Both the position numbers and the translations under genes were made by a program. From Parashewanella tropica (GTDB lineage Bacteria; Pseudomonadota; Gammaproteobacteria; Enterobacterales; Shewanellaceae), in NCBI RefSeq assembly GCF_004358445.1, contig NZ_CP037951.1, positions 3,297,001-3,361,000 on the forward strand: a stretch of DNA of 64,000 nt, given 5' to 3'. The notes under the pieces are model-generated. The model saw only the letters and a program-made list of their open reading frames with translations, was not told where the DNA came from and ran no database searches. Below are positions 9,356 through 16,654 of this stretch, piece by piece; within the stretch, counting starts at the first letter, position 1, and each line of letters opens with the position of its first letter.

Positions 9356-11077
9356 TTAATAATCCTTACCGATAAAAATTCTGGCAACGTAGGGAATGAT
9401 CACCTCTATTGGCGCTAATTCATCAATAGTGATGACTGCACTGGTAGGTACTCCGGGAGATATTGGCCTAACAGGCTTTCTTCCTCCCCAGTCGTAAGCA
9501 CCTTTTGCAGTTTTATCTAAACTGAGAATCACTACCTCACCAGGGACATTTCCAATGATTTTGCTGGCTAAATCTTTATCCCCAACTAACGAATAAGACT
9601 GTACTTTAGTTAGAGCAAATGGGCTTATTGACTGAATTTCAGCTGATAACTTTGCACCAATTATCGCTTTTTCAAACAAAGGTTGAATTAGCGCTTTATC
9701 CCCTTCATTGACCAATTTGGCATCTTGATAACGCAATATTGCAATATTCACCAGTTGATCATCTGTCCAGTTTTCTCCAACGGTTTCCAAGCTACTGAAT
9801 ACTGGAATGTTGTTGTCAGAGTGTAATTGGTAGTTTTCTATCAGTATCTTTTGCTCGTTAAATTCGAAAACAACAGAATCACCTTTGACTTTTACATTAG
9901 TTAGGCCATCAATATCTTCGAGTTGTTGTTTTAAATCATTGAGTAACGCACGATGGTTCTCTCCTTCTACAAACAATGAAGAGAGCTGTTTGTTGACTTT
10001 AAAATCAAAAGTGCCATGGCGGGCATGAGGGGAAACAATCAGCATTTTTTTCTTTTTTTGCACTTTGACACTAAGCAGAGTGATGGTTTCTCCTTTCGCA
10101 ACAATCTGTCCAACGCGCTTTTTGGTATCGATCAGTTTCCCGTCGTATTCGGTAAAAATATTTTGTTGAACCCAGTTCTTATGCTCAAGCTTGATGAGTG
10201 CTTGCGCCGCCTTTTTCTGCTTAAGTGCTATTTTGTTTAGTGCATTTTCATGCTCGAATTTTTCTTGCTCAATGGCGTTTAAATCGGTTTGTATTTCAAG
10301 ATACTGCTGAGTGATATCATCATTGAGGGTCGCAATTTGTTGCTCTTGACGAGTGATGTTCAAATTGAGCTTTGGTTTGGCTTCTTCAAGTGTTGAAAGC
10401 GATTGTGCCAATGATTCATATTTACTCAGTAAGGGGATCAAAGTGCTTTCACTGCTGTAGCCTTTTGATTGCAAGGCTTTTAATTTGTTAATGTAACGCT
10501 TATACATTTGTTTGGTTTTCGCTAATTCAGCTTTACTGTCTTTTAAAGAACTCTTGCCAACCAATTTGTAACTCTTTAATACTGCTTCAAAGGTATGCTT
10601 TAGTTCTTTTAATCGATCGATTTTATCTTTGCTGTTGGCGATTTTTTGCTGATATAAATTCACTTGTTCATCATATTTCGCCTGTGCCTTTTTCTCTTCC
10701 GCCTTTATCACATCAAATTGCGCTTGATAAAGCGTCATTGCCGATTGGTACTCTTTTTCAGCAATAGGATCACTTAATGTTAGTAACGGATCTCCTGATT
10801 CAATATTACCGTCATCATATTCAAAAGATTCAATAACCCTCCCCTCACCAAGGGAAACACTTTCTCTAATACCGCCAATGGGTAAAATCATGCCTTTAGC
10901 TTTGACATGAACTTCGATTCTGGCAAATAACACCCAAAGCACCAGCACAGTCATAAATCCGCAAAAGAGATAAGCGATAGGTTTGAAGAAACGAAATGCT
11001 CTTTCCGGCAAAATCACCGAGAGGGATTGATGTTTTTCATATTGGTCTATAAAAGACTTTCGAAATAACCTTGCCAT
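9356..11077 (-). CDS. HlyD-family membrane-fusion protein of the NHLM export system
   Basis: A 573-residue periplasmic adaptor expected to connect the inner-membrane ABC exporter to an outer-membrane channel. A single transmembrane helix lies at about residues 33-53 (YLFCGFMTVLVLWVLF), followed by a biotinyl-lipoyl-like strand region (VKAKGMILPIGG, ESGDPLLTL). A long coiled coil rich in Lys/Gln/Glu covers about 110-300. The C-terminal half is an extra domain of some 230 residues ending in a beta barrel (SPGVPTSAVITIDELAPIEVIIPY), longer than classical HlyD. A good ribosome site (AGGGTAAGT) precedes the ATG. The gene lies 2 bases after the radical SAM gene. Confidence 0.88.
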   Translation of the reverse strand: MARLFRKSFIDQYEKHQSLSVILPERAFRFFKPIAYLFCGFMTVLVLWVLFARIEVHVKAKGMILPIGGIRESVSLGEGRVIESFEYDDGNIESGDPLLTLSDPIAEKEYQSAMTLYQAQFDVIKAEEKKAQAKYDEQVNLYQQKIANSKDKIDRLKELKHTFEAVLKSYKLVGKSSLKDSKAELAKTKQMYKRYINKLKALQSKGYSSESTLIPLLSKYESLAQSLSTLEEAKPKLNLNITRQEQQIATLNDDITQQYLEIQTDLNAIEQEKFEHENALNKIALKQKKAAQALIKLEHKNWVQQNIFTEYDGKLIDTKKRVGQIVAKGETITLLSVKVQKKKKMLIVSPHARHGTFDFKVNKQLSSLFVEGENHRALLNDLKQQLEDIDGLTNVKVKGDSVVFEFNEQKILIENYQLHSDNNIPVFSSLETVGENWTDDQLVNIAILRYQDAKLVNEGDKALIQPLFEKAIIGAKLSAEIQSISPFALTKVQSYSLVGDKDLASKIIGNVPGEVVILSLDKTAKGAYDWGGRKPVRPISPGVPTSAVITIDELAPIEVIIPYVARIFIGKDY

Positions 11078-11079
11078 AC

Positions 11080-12630
11080 TTACCCTGCCGATTGGATATG
11101 AATAATCGCGCCGTCTTTGTAGCCCAGCGTGTTAAGTTTAGTTCGCAAGATTTGCTGAGATTTTTTTAAACTTGTCGTGTTGTGTCGTTCTCCCGATACT
11201 TTTGTATCAATCGTCGCTTGAGAATCTAGCCAATCTTCTTTTTTTACTACTCCAGCATTGAGTGCTCGTGAAAAAATATTCTCAGCTGTACTCCATTTCC
11301 AATCAGGGCAAGGTGTAGATTGCTGATCGCCTTCACCATGGTACACAAAGCGGTGACTACACATACCACCACATAGAGGCAGGATTTTACACGCACGGCA
11401 CGTATCATTATCAAAAGGAGACCACTGCCGCCAAAGTTGATTATTCCTCGATTCTAATGCTTTGTTGTAGTCAAAAATGGTACCTATCTTCTTCTCAGGA
11501 TCATGCATGGTTTCCCAACATTTATGTAAATCACCATTTGCCGCAATTACAAGACCATTATTTTTGGCTGCGACACACATACCAAGGAATGAATTAGGCG
11601 CCGATTTAGGTCGAATAAGACCAAGTTTTTGCCCTAGGCGAGTAAACTCTAAAATTTTTTGATTAAAGACTTTTTTAGAAAGGCTCTGATTAAACGCATC
11701 ACCACTTTCGGCTGTTGATGCATCAATGGGAGCAAAGTACAAACTAAAACGTCCCGTTTCAGCTAAACCTAATTGATGTAATTCGTGAAGTAACGCTTCA
11801 CAATGCTCGATATTATTTTGACCGACGTTAACACGAGTGCTAATTGCCATTGGCGTTTGTGTGACTACCGCTTGAATGTTCTCGATGATTTTTTGATAAC
11901 TGCCATGACCATTTAATTTGGGGCGCATTTGGTCATGGATTTCTTGTGGGCCGTCAATCGTGATCTGTGCCCAAGTACATCGACGCGCGTAAAGCTCTAA
12001 TGCAGTTTCTACCGTTAGCAAATAGCCATTGGTGATGATGGATGAACTGTAATTGATTTTATTCATATCGCAAAGAGCAATCATGCGATCGGCCAGTTTT
12101 AACAAAGCAGGTTTCGCCATTAATGGCTCACCGCCATACCAAGTGATTGAAAGGCTGTTCAAATGATTTTTTTGAACATCCAAATGATCAATGATGGCCT
12201 GACTGACTTTAGCATCAAACTTATCTTGCGCTTTTTCCACCCCTTGAAAACAATATCCACATGCAAGATTACACCCTAGTGAGGGCGCAAGAGTTAGGGG
12301 TAATGAAGAGTCATCGGTGCGAATACGTGAAAATTGCATCTCTAGCTGCTCAAGCTCATTAGCGTTTTTATACACCATGAAACCATTGGCGAAATAGTAT
12401 TTTATTTGAGCGGGAGAAAGCGATGAAATGTCATTGAGCAGCTGATACTCACTGGCGGTTAGCTTTGTCAGAGCACGAGTATGGCTATTAAATAATAAAT
12501 AATCGTCATTTTTTAAGAGCACAGGAATATTGTATTGAGAAAGCACTAACTGAGAAGCATCAATGTGCACATCATATTTTGAGACTCTTTCGGCTAGGCT
12601 TTTAATTTGTTGCTTAGTTGCCGTTTGCAT
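11080..12630 (-). CDS. Radical SAM/SPASM peptide maturase
   Basis: A 516-residue enzyme expected to modify the adjacent precursor by radical chemistry. The N-terminal ~110 residues resemble the PqqD-like peptide-recognition region seen in SPASM maturases. The radical SAM motif C120-x3-C124-x2-C127 binds the catalytic 4Fe-4S cluster, and WYGGEP lies at 164-169. The SPASM domain is complete: C352, C371, then C411-x2-C414-x5-C420-x3-C424, and C441, holding two auxiliary clusters. The ATG at 12630 follows AGGAA by about 8 bases; the TTG at 12639 is less likely. The gene begins 24 bases after the precursor stop. The product could be a thioether (sactipeptide or ranthipeptide), a carbon-carbon crosslink or an epimer, and sequence alone cannot decide. 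Confidence 0.93.
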   Translation of the reverse strand: MQTATKQQIKSLAERVSKYDVHIDASQLVLSQYNIPVLLKNDDYLLFNSHTRALTKLTASEYQLLNDISSLSPAQIKYYFANGFMVYKNANELEQLEMQFSRIRTDDSSLPLTLAPSLGCNLACGYCFQGVEKAQDKFDAKVSQAIIDHLDVQKNHLNSLSITWYGGEPLMAKPALLKLADRMIALCDMNKINYSSSIITNGYLLTVETALELYARRCTWAQITIDGPQEIHDQMRPKLNGHGSYQKIIENIQAVVTQTPMAISTRVNVGQNNIEHCEALLHELHQLGLAETGRFSLYFAPIDASTAESGDAFNQSLSKKVFNQKILEFTRLGQKLGLIRPKSAPNSFLGMCVAAKNNGLVIAANGDLHKCWETMHDPEKKIGTIFDYNKALESRNNQLWRQWSPFDNDTCRACKILPLCGGMCSHRFVYHGEGDQQSTPCPDWKWSTAENIFSRALNAGVVKKEDWLDSQATIDTKVSGERHNTTSLKKSQQILRTKLNTLGYKDGAIIHIQSAG

Positions 12631-12654
12631 AAGTTTCAATTCCTGTTTAGTAGA

Positions 12655-13860
12655 CTAGCATGACGGGAGTAAGGGAATGACATTAATGGCACAGCAAGAC
12701 ACTATGTCACCATCGTCAACATCAACTGCACATACCCCTGCATGACCTCCACATAACTCTAGGGTATTCACGGCACAAGCATCGGCGTTCGCACCACAGG
12801 TTCCTGTTCCGGCATCAGCGGCACAAGCTCCTGCTTTACCGCCACATAAATCTCCAGCCATTGCCGCAGCCGCACAAGCATCTGCATCTCCGGCACAGGC
12901 ATTTGCCGCCCCTGCATGACCTCCACAAGCATCCGCATTGCCCGCACAAGCTGAAGCAGCATTCGCATCAGCCGCACAGCCACCTACATTTCCTATACAA
13001 GCTTCAGCAGCACTAGCATGACCACCACATACTGAAGCGTCACCATTACAAGCATGAGCAGCCTCAACATTTGCCCCACAAGCACCGGCATCATTAGCAC
13101 AAACCGTTCCTATCGCAGTATCTGAACCACAAGCATCACTATCTACAGTACATAGAGAGCCCGCTTTAAAATTTCTACCGCATGCATCTGCATCGGCAAC
13201 GCAATGCGAACCAACAGCCTTATCAATACTGCAAGCTTCGGCCACAAGCTCATCCCTAACACTTGCACCAATACCACCAGCTATTCCAGGAGACATTGCT
13301 CCAAAGCTATCAGGCCCACCAATAAAACTATCAATACCCCCCGCAGGCATTCCGTAAAGTTGCAATTCTGTATTGGTTAATTCTCTATCTTCGTTTTCAT
13401 CATCAGAATCTAATAGGTCGTCAGAAATACTGAGTAACAGCCCTCTTAAATAAGCAATAAAAATATCGGCGGTAATAGCTATATCGATATTAGGCTTCTG
13501 TGTTTCAATATTGAAAGGCAATCCGTTTAACACTACGACTCGTTGATTAAGGCTATAAAGGGTATAACTCCCAACATTGAGCACTTGAAAACCGATAACT
13601 CCGCCCTGCTTTTCCAACTCTTCCAAACTGTAAAAGTTAGGCAACATCTCAAGCATGATGTAATTGACAGTATGAGCCAGTGATTGAGATACGCCCGAAT
13701 TAATATTCGACCAACGTTCAGATAACAAAACGTTAGGGTTAAGCTCTACACCTTGATGGAATTGTTTAAAGGCTTTTGGGTTACTCAGTTGGTGTCTAGA
13801 CATCTGACAAACGTCGTCAACAGATAAGGCAAACTTTGCGGAAGAATCTATGGTGAGCAT
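12655..13860 (-). CDS. Cys-repeat peptide precursor (RiPP-like), first gene of the operon
   Basis: A 401-residue protein with two parts. Residues 1-200 are an ordinary globular-looking leader with one Cys (C18), an acidic stretch near 148-160 and several Gly-Gly sites (174-175, 181-182, 195-196) that C39 peptidases could cut. Residues 210-401 hold 24 Cys in a core rich in Ala, Gly, Asp and Asn. The spacing alternates C-x9-C-x6-C, a 17-residue period, exact from C210 to C346 and then loosening to the last residue, C401. Its place directly before a SPASM maturase and an NHLM exporter marks it as the substrate. It is far longer than usual RiPP precursors, so a secreted crosslinked scaffold is as plausible as a bacteriocin. 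It matches no family I can name. Confidence 0.85.
   Translation of the reverse strand: MLTIDSSAKFALSVDDVCQMSRHQLSNPKAFKQFHQGVELNPNVLLSERWSNINSGVSQSLAHTVNYIMLEMLPNFYSLEELEKQGGVIGFQVLNVGSYTLYSLNQRVVVLNGLPFNIETQKPNIDIAITADIFIAYLRGLLLSISDDLLDSDDENEDRELTNTELQLYGMPAGGIDSFIGGPDSFGAMSPGIAGGIGASVRDELVAEACSIDKAVGSHCVADADACGRNFKAGSLCTVDSDACGSDTAIGTVCANDAGACGANVEAAHACNGDASVCGGHASAAEACIGNVGGCAADANAASACAGNADACGGHAGAANACAGDADACAAAAMAGDLCGGKAGACAADAGTGTCGANADACAVNTLELCGGHAGVCAVDVDDGDIVSCCAINVIPLLPSC
12658..13233 (-). repeat. 51-bp coding repeats of the Cys-rich core
   Basis: About ten imperfect tandem units of 51 bp encode the 17-residue Cys motif. Variants of CGGHAGAANACAGDADA dominate the middle units, while the first and last units are more divergent. 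Synonymous differences between units suggest old duplications held by selection rather than a recent expansion. Confidence 0.85.
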
Positions 13861-14029
13861 CTTGACCTATCCCTAGTACAAAAAGCGGCAATACAAATAC
13901 ATTAAATTTAGTGTAGTCAATATTTGACAGCTCGTAGGATTGTAGAGTTAGCACATATTGAAATTAACGATATGATTTTGCAGATGAGTTTTTTAAAATT
14001 TAGCCACCATTCAAATTTTCTAAAAAAAT

Positions 14030-14560
14030 ATGCCTGCCTTAAATGTCATTGTCGGTTCTAAAAACCCAGTAAAAATCAATGCTAGCCAACAAGCAATCCA
14101 AGCGTTTTTTCCAAATACTGAAATTGTAACGGTAGGGGTAGACGCCCCTTCTTTAGTGGCCGACCAACCCATGACCAGTAATGAAACCCGCTTAGGGGCG
14201 ATTAATCGAGTGGAATATTGTAAACAGCACCACCAAGCCGATTTTTATGTTGCGATTGAAGGTGGTGTTGAAGAAAATCAAGATGGCGTATTTACCTTTG
14301 CTTATGTCGTCATTGATAACCTAAAACAGCAACGAATAAACCAAAGTGCAATGTTGCCACTTCCAGCTGTTGTCTATCAAAAATTGACTCACGGCGAAGA
14401 GCTCGGCCATGTAATGGATGAATTATTTGGTACTGAAAATATTAAGCAAAAAGGAGGAGCGATTGGGCTGTTAACACAAGGATTATCCAGCCGTCAGCAA
14501 AGCTACGAGCAAGCGTTAACCTTAGCTATGGTGCCTTTTATCCATCAAGAATTATTTTAA
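14030..14560 (+). CDS. yjjX: Inosine/xanthosine triphosphatase
   Basis: A 176-residue house-cleaning enzyme that hydrolyses non-canonical purine nucleoside triphosphates such as ITP and XTP. The opening VIVGSKNPVKINA, the DQPMTSNETRLGAINR segment and YVAIEGGVE are characteristic of YjjX/NTPase family members, and the length matches. It is divergent from the peptide operon (170 bp apart) and convergent with btuF. No clear Shine-Dalgarno sequence precedes the ATG. Confidence 0.92.
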   Translation: MPALNVIVGSKNPVKINASQQAIQAFFPNTEIVTVGVDAPSLVADQPMTSNETRLGAINRVEYCKQHHQADFYVAIEGGVEENQDGVFTFAYVVIDNLKQQRINQSAMLPLPAVVYQKLTHGEELGHVMDELFGTENIKQKGGAIGLLTQGLSSRQQSYEQALTLAMVPFIHQELF

Positions 14561-14569
14561 AATCAAGAT

Positions 14570-14590
14570 GTCAGAGTTAAAACCTCTGAC
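14570..14590. terminator. Stem-loop between convergent yjjX and btuF
   Basis: GTCAGAG and CTCTGAC form a 7-bp stem with a 7-nt loop. It overlaps the btuF stop codon. The plus-strand side is followed by TTCTCGCTTT, so it is at best a weak terminator. Confidence 0.4.
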
Positions 14591-15407
14591 TTCTCGCTTT
14601 ATCTAATGTTCTGCACACAAGCTTGATACCGTCAATAGCTCTTGGTGTCGGCCTATGCAATAAGTCAGCATCAAGCTGATAAATCTGATGATGTTTGACC
14701 GCAGGAATACTCGGCCATTTACTCCAGTCAATCCCTTGAATATTTCCTTCGTCTTGACTTTGTAAAATCACTTCCGGTTTTGCGAGTAACACATTTTCAA
14801 TACTGACTTGCGGATAATCACTACTGGCAGAATAAAAGACGTTGTCACCATTACACACCGAAATAAGTTGTTGGATCCAACTGTTTTTGGCCACTGTCAT
14901 TAATGGCTTTGACCACAGTTGATAAAAAACTTTGACTCTAGGTTTATTGGCATTTGAAGTTCGAATGCTCCTCAACTGCTGTTGAAACTTAGTCACTACA
15001 GCTTTGGCTTGCTGTTGATGCCCTGTTAATTTCCCTAATTTAAGTAAATCAGTTTCAATGCCGACCAGCGTACTTGGGCTGCTGTCATACAATTTAAATC
15101 CGAGTTGTTTGAGGCGCTGAATATCTTTAGGTTTATTCCCTTTTCCCCATACCACAATTAGATCTGGATTAAGCTCTAACACTCGTTCCAATTGAATACC
15201 GTGATATCCTCCAATAGAGGGGATTTGTTTAGCTTGTTCAGGAAAATCAGCATGCTCCACCGTTGCTACGATGGAATCCCCTGCACCAATGGCAAAAAGT
15301 AATTCAACAGCATGTGGAGATAACGCAATAATACGCTCAGCAGGCTTAGCAATGGCTGATACTGTGACGAAAACCAAGGCCAACAGTATCCATTTAAGGA
15401 GTTTCAT
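14577..15407 (-). CDS. btuF: Vitamin B12 periplasmic binding protein
   Basis: A 276-residue substrate-binding protein that would deliver cobalamin to a BtuCD importer, which is not in this window. Signal peptide at residues 1-20. ERIIALSPHAVELLFAIGAG and SIGGYHGIQLERVLELNPD are the conserved family blocks, and the C-terminal HRPTPRAIDG matches BtuF. The ATG overlaps the upstream cobO stop by one base (TGATG), indicating coupled translation. The pairing with an adenosyltransferase supports a cobalamin role rather than an iron-siderophore role. Confidence 0.88.
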   Translation of the reverse strand: MKLLKWILLALVFVTVSAIAKPAERIIALSPHAVELLFAIGAGDSIVATVEHADFPEQAKQIPSIGGYHGIQLERVLELNPDLIVVWGKGNKPKDIQRLKQLGFKLYDSSPSTLVGIETDLLKLGKLTGHQQQAKAVVTKFQQQLRSIRTSNANKPRVKVFYQLWSKPLMTVAKNSWIQQLISVCNGDNVFYSASSDYPQVSIENVLLAKPEVILQSQDEGNIQGIDWSKWPSIPAVKHHQIYQLDADLLHRPTPRAIDGIKLVCRTLDKARSQRF

Positions 15408-16003
15408 CAGTAATCAAACCCAACTTGCGCTTTTATCCCAGCCTCAAACGCGTGCTTTATCGGTTTGACTTCACTAACGGTATCGGCAAGCTCAATAATT
15501 TTACGATGACAAGCACGCCCCGTAATGATCACATGCTGCATTTTAGGGCGATGATTCAACGCCGTGATCACTCGTTCAACATCTAAGTAGTGATAACTGA
15601 GCATGTAGGTCAATTCATCAAGTAACACGCAGTCAATGGATTCATCCGTTAGCAGTTTTTCTGCCGCTTCCCAAGCAGTAACTGCAGCTGCCGTGTCTTT
15701 TTCCTTATCTTGAGTTTCCCACGTAAATCCTGTACCCATTACATGAAATTCAACACCCAGCTTTTCCAACACATTTCGCTCACCACAATCCCAAGTGCCC
15801 TTAATAAACTGCACCACAGCGGCTTTTTTTCCATGACCAATGGCTCTAGCTACCGTGCCAAATCCAGCCGTAGATTTGCCCTTACCGTTACCAGTAAGTA
15901 CCAACAAAATACCTTTTTCTTCTTGGGCGGCTTCAATTTTTGCATCCACCGTTGCTTTGAGTTTTTGTTGACGCTGCTTATGTTTGCTTTCTGGCTCTGA
16001 CAT
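15407..16003 (-). CDS. cobO: Cob(I)alamin/cobyrinate adenosyltransferase
   Basis: A 198-residue CobO/BtuR-type enzyme that transfers the adenosyl group of ATP to reduced corrinoids to give the coenzyme form. The P-loop GNGKGKST, then VQFIKG and DELTYML, are diagnostic. An Arg-rich, Lys-rich N-terminal helix precedes the P-loop, as is usual. It forms a two-gene unit with btuF, probably salvage of external cobalamin. I looked upstream for a cobalamin riboswitch B12-box and did not find one. Confidence 0.92.
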   Translation of the reverse strand: MSEPESKHKQRQQKLKATVDAKIEAAQEEKGILLVLTGNGKGKSTAGFGTVARAIGHGKKAAVVQFIKGTWDCGERNVLEKLGVEFHVMGTGFTWETQDKEKDTAAAVTAWEAAEKLLTDESIDCVLLDELTYMLSYHYLDVERVITALNHRPKMQHVIITGRACHRKIIELADTVSEVKPIKHAFEAGIKAQVGFDY

Positions 16004-16140
16004 GCTTCCACCGTTATTTTTATTGTTACAACTCTGCGATGGATAGTGCCATATCTGGTGCTTTTTGTCTTATGTTTGTATTGTCGTTAGCCTGAGCATA
16101 CAAATGAATGGACTATAAAAGAACATCGTAACCGTATGAC

Positions 16141-16173
16141 CAAAAAGAAAGCCCGCTTTAGTAATGCGGGCTT
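16141..16173 (-). terminator. Terminator of the small exported-protein gene
   Basis: Read on the minus strand, AAGCCCGC, a 9-nt loop and GCGGGCTT are followed by TCTTTTTG. It lies 26 bases beyond the stop of the gene ending at 16199 and insulates cobO from it. Confidence 0.8.
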
Positions 16174-16198
16174 AACAAAATCGGTGAGAGACGATGAT

Positions 16199-16552
16199 TC
16201 ACTCCAACATTTTTTTGGCGTAGGCTAATTCATATTTCATTTCCAAAATATCAATCATGGATAACGTCCCGCCTTCATAGCCTTTTTGTATGTCTGTCAA
16301 TCTAGTTTCTAAAAACTTAGCCCAGTCACCCCAAGCCTTTTTCTTCGATACAAGATCAGGGTTTAGCAAGCGAGCCTCTCTCAACTTTATCTGCCATTTA
16401 TACTCATGCTTGCCTTTGATGAGCCCAACTTGCTCCCCCTTTTCTAACTCCCTTAGTGCGGATTCCGCTATGGTTATTAAGTTTCTATCCGCTTGAGCAT
16501 AAAAAGGGATATAAAGGATCGACAGTAAAAGTGCTAGAGAAGCCGTTTTCAT
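16199..16552 (-). CDS. Small exported protein of unknown function
   Basis: A 117-residue protein with a signal peptide (MKTASLALLLSILYIPFYAQA). The ATG at 16552 is chosen because AAGGAA lies 6 bases upstream; the longer TTG start would put charged residues before the signal. The mature part is helical and charged, and its end (GYEGGTLSMIDILEMKYELAYAKKML) resembles the repeated helix of TolC-type channel proteins, so it may be a periplasmic coiled-coil fragment related to them. That resemblance is weak. It lies between the dipeptidyl peptidase gene and cobO. Confidence 0.6.
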   Translation of the reverse strand: MKTASLALLLSILYIPFYAQADRNLITIAESALRELEKGEQVGLIKGKHEYKWQIKLREARLLNPDLVSKKKAWGDWAKFLETRLTDIQKGYEGGTLSMIDILEMKYELAYAKKMLE

Positions 16553-16619
16553 AGAACATTCCTTGTCCAAAAATATTGAAAAATGATTCAGATAAATTTA
16601 AGTGTAGCTTGGGAATGTA

Positions 16620-16644
16620 CCCAGCTACAAGAAATGTAGCTGGG
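16620..16644 (-). terminator. Perfect stem-loop after the dipeptidyl peptidase gene
   Basis: CCCAGCTACA and TGTAGCTGGG form a 10-bp perfect stem with a 5-nt AGAAA loop, 11 bases past the stop codon. No U-tract follows on the minus strand. A nearby third copy of the arm (GTAGCTTGGG at 16603) could form an alternative pairing. Confidence 0.5.
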
Positions 16645-16654
16645 GGAAAGAGTA

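Noticed and set aside
12768-12983. Met-rich 71-codon frame antisense-shifted within the precursor gene
   Set aside because: It is an off-frame shadow of the GC-rich Cys repeat; its periodicity comes from the 51-bp coding repeats.
12658-13233. Tandem 51-bp repeats as a possible CRISPR array
   Set aside because: Units are contiguous, imperfect and coding in one frame, without unique spacers of constant length.
16004-16140. Cobalamin riboswitch before cobO
   Set aside because: No B12-box (GCCACTG-like) or matching fold was visible by eye.
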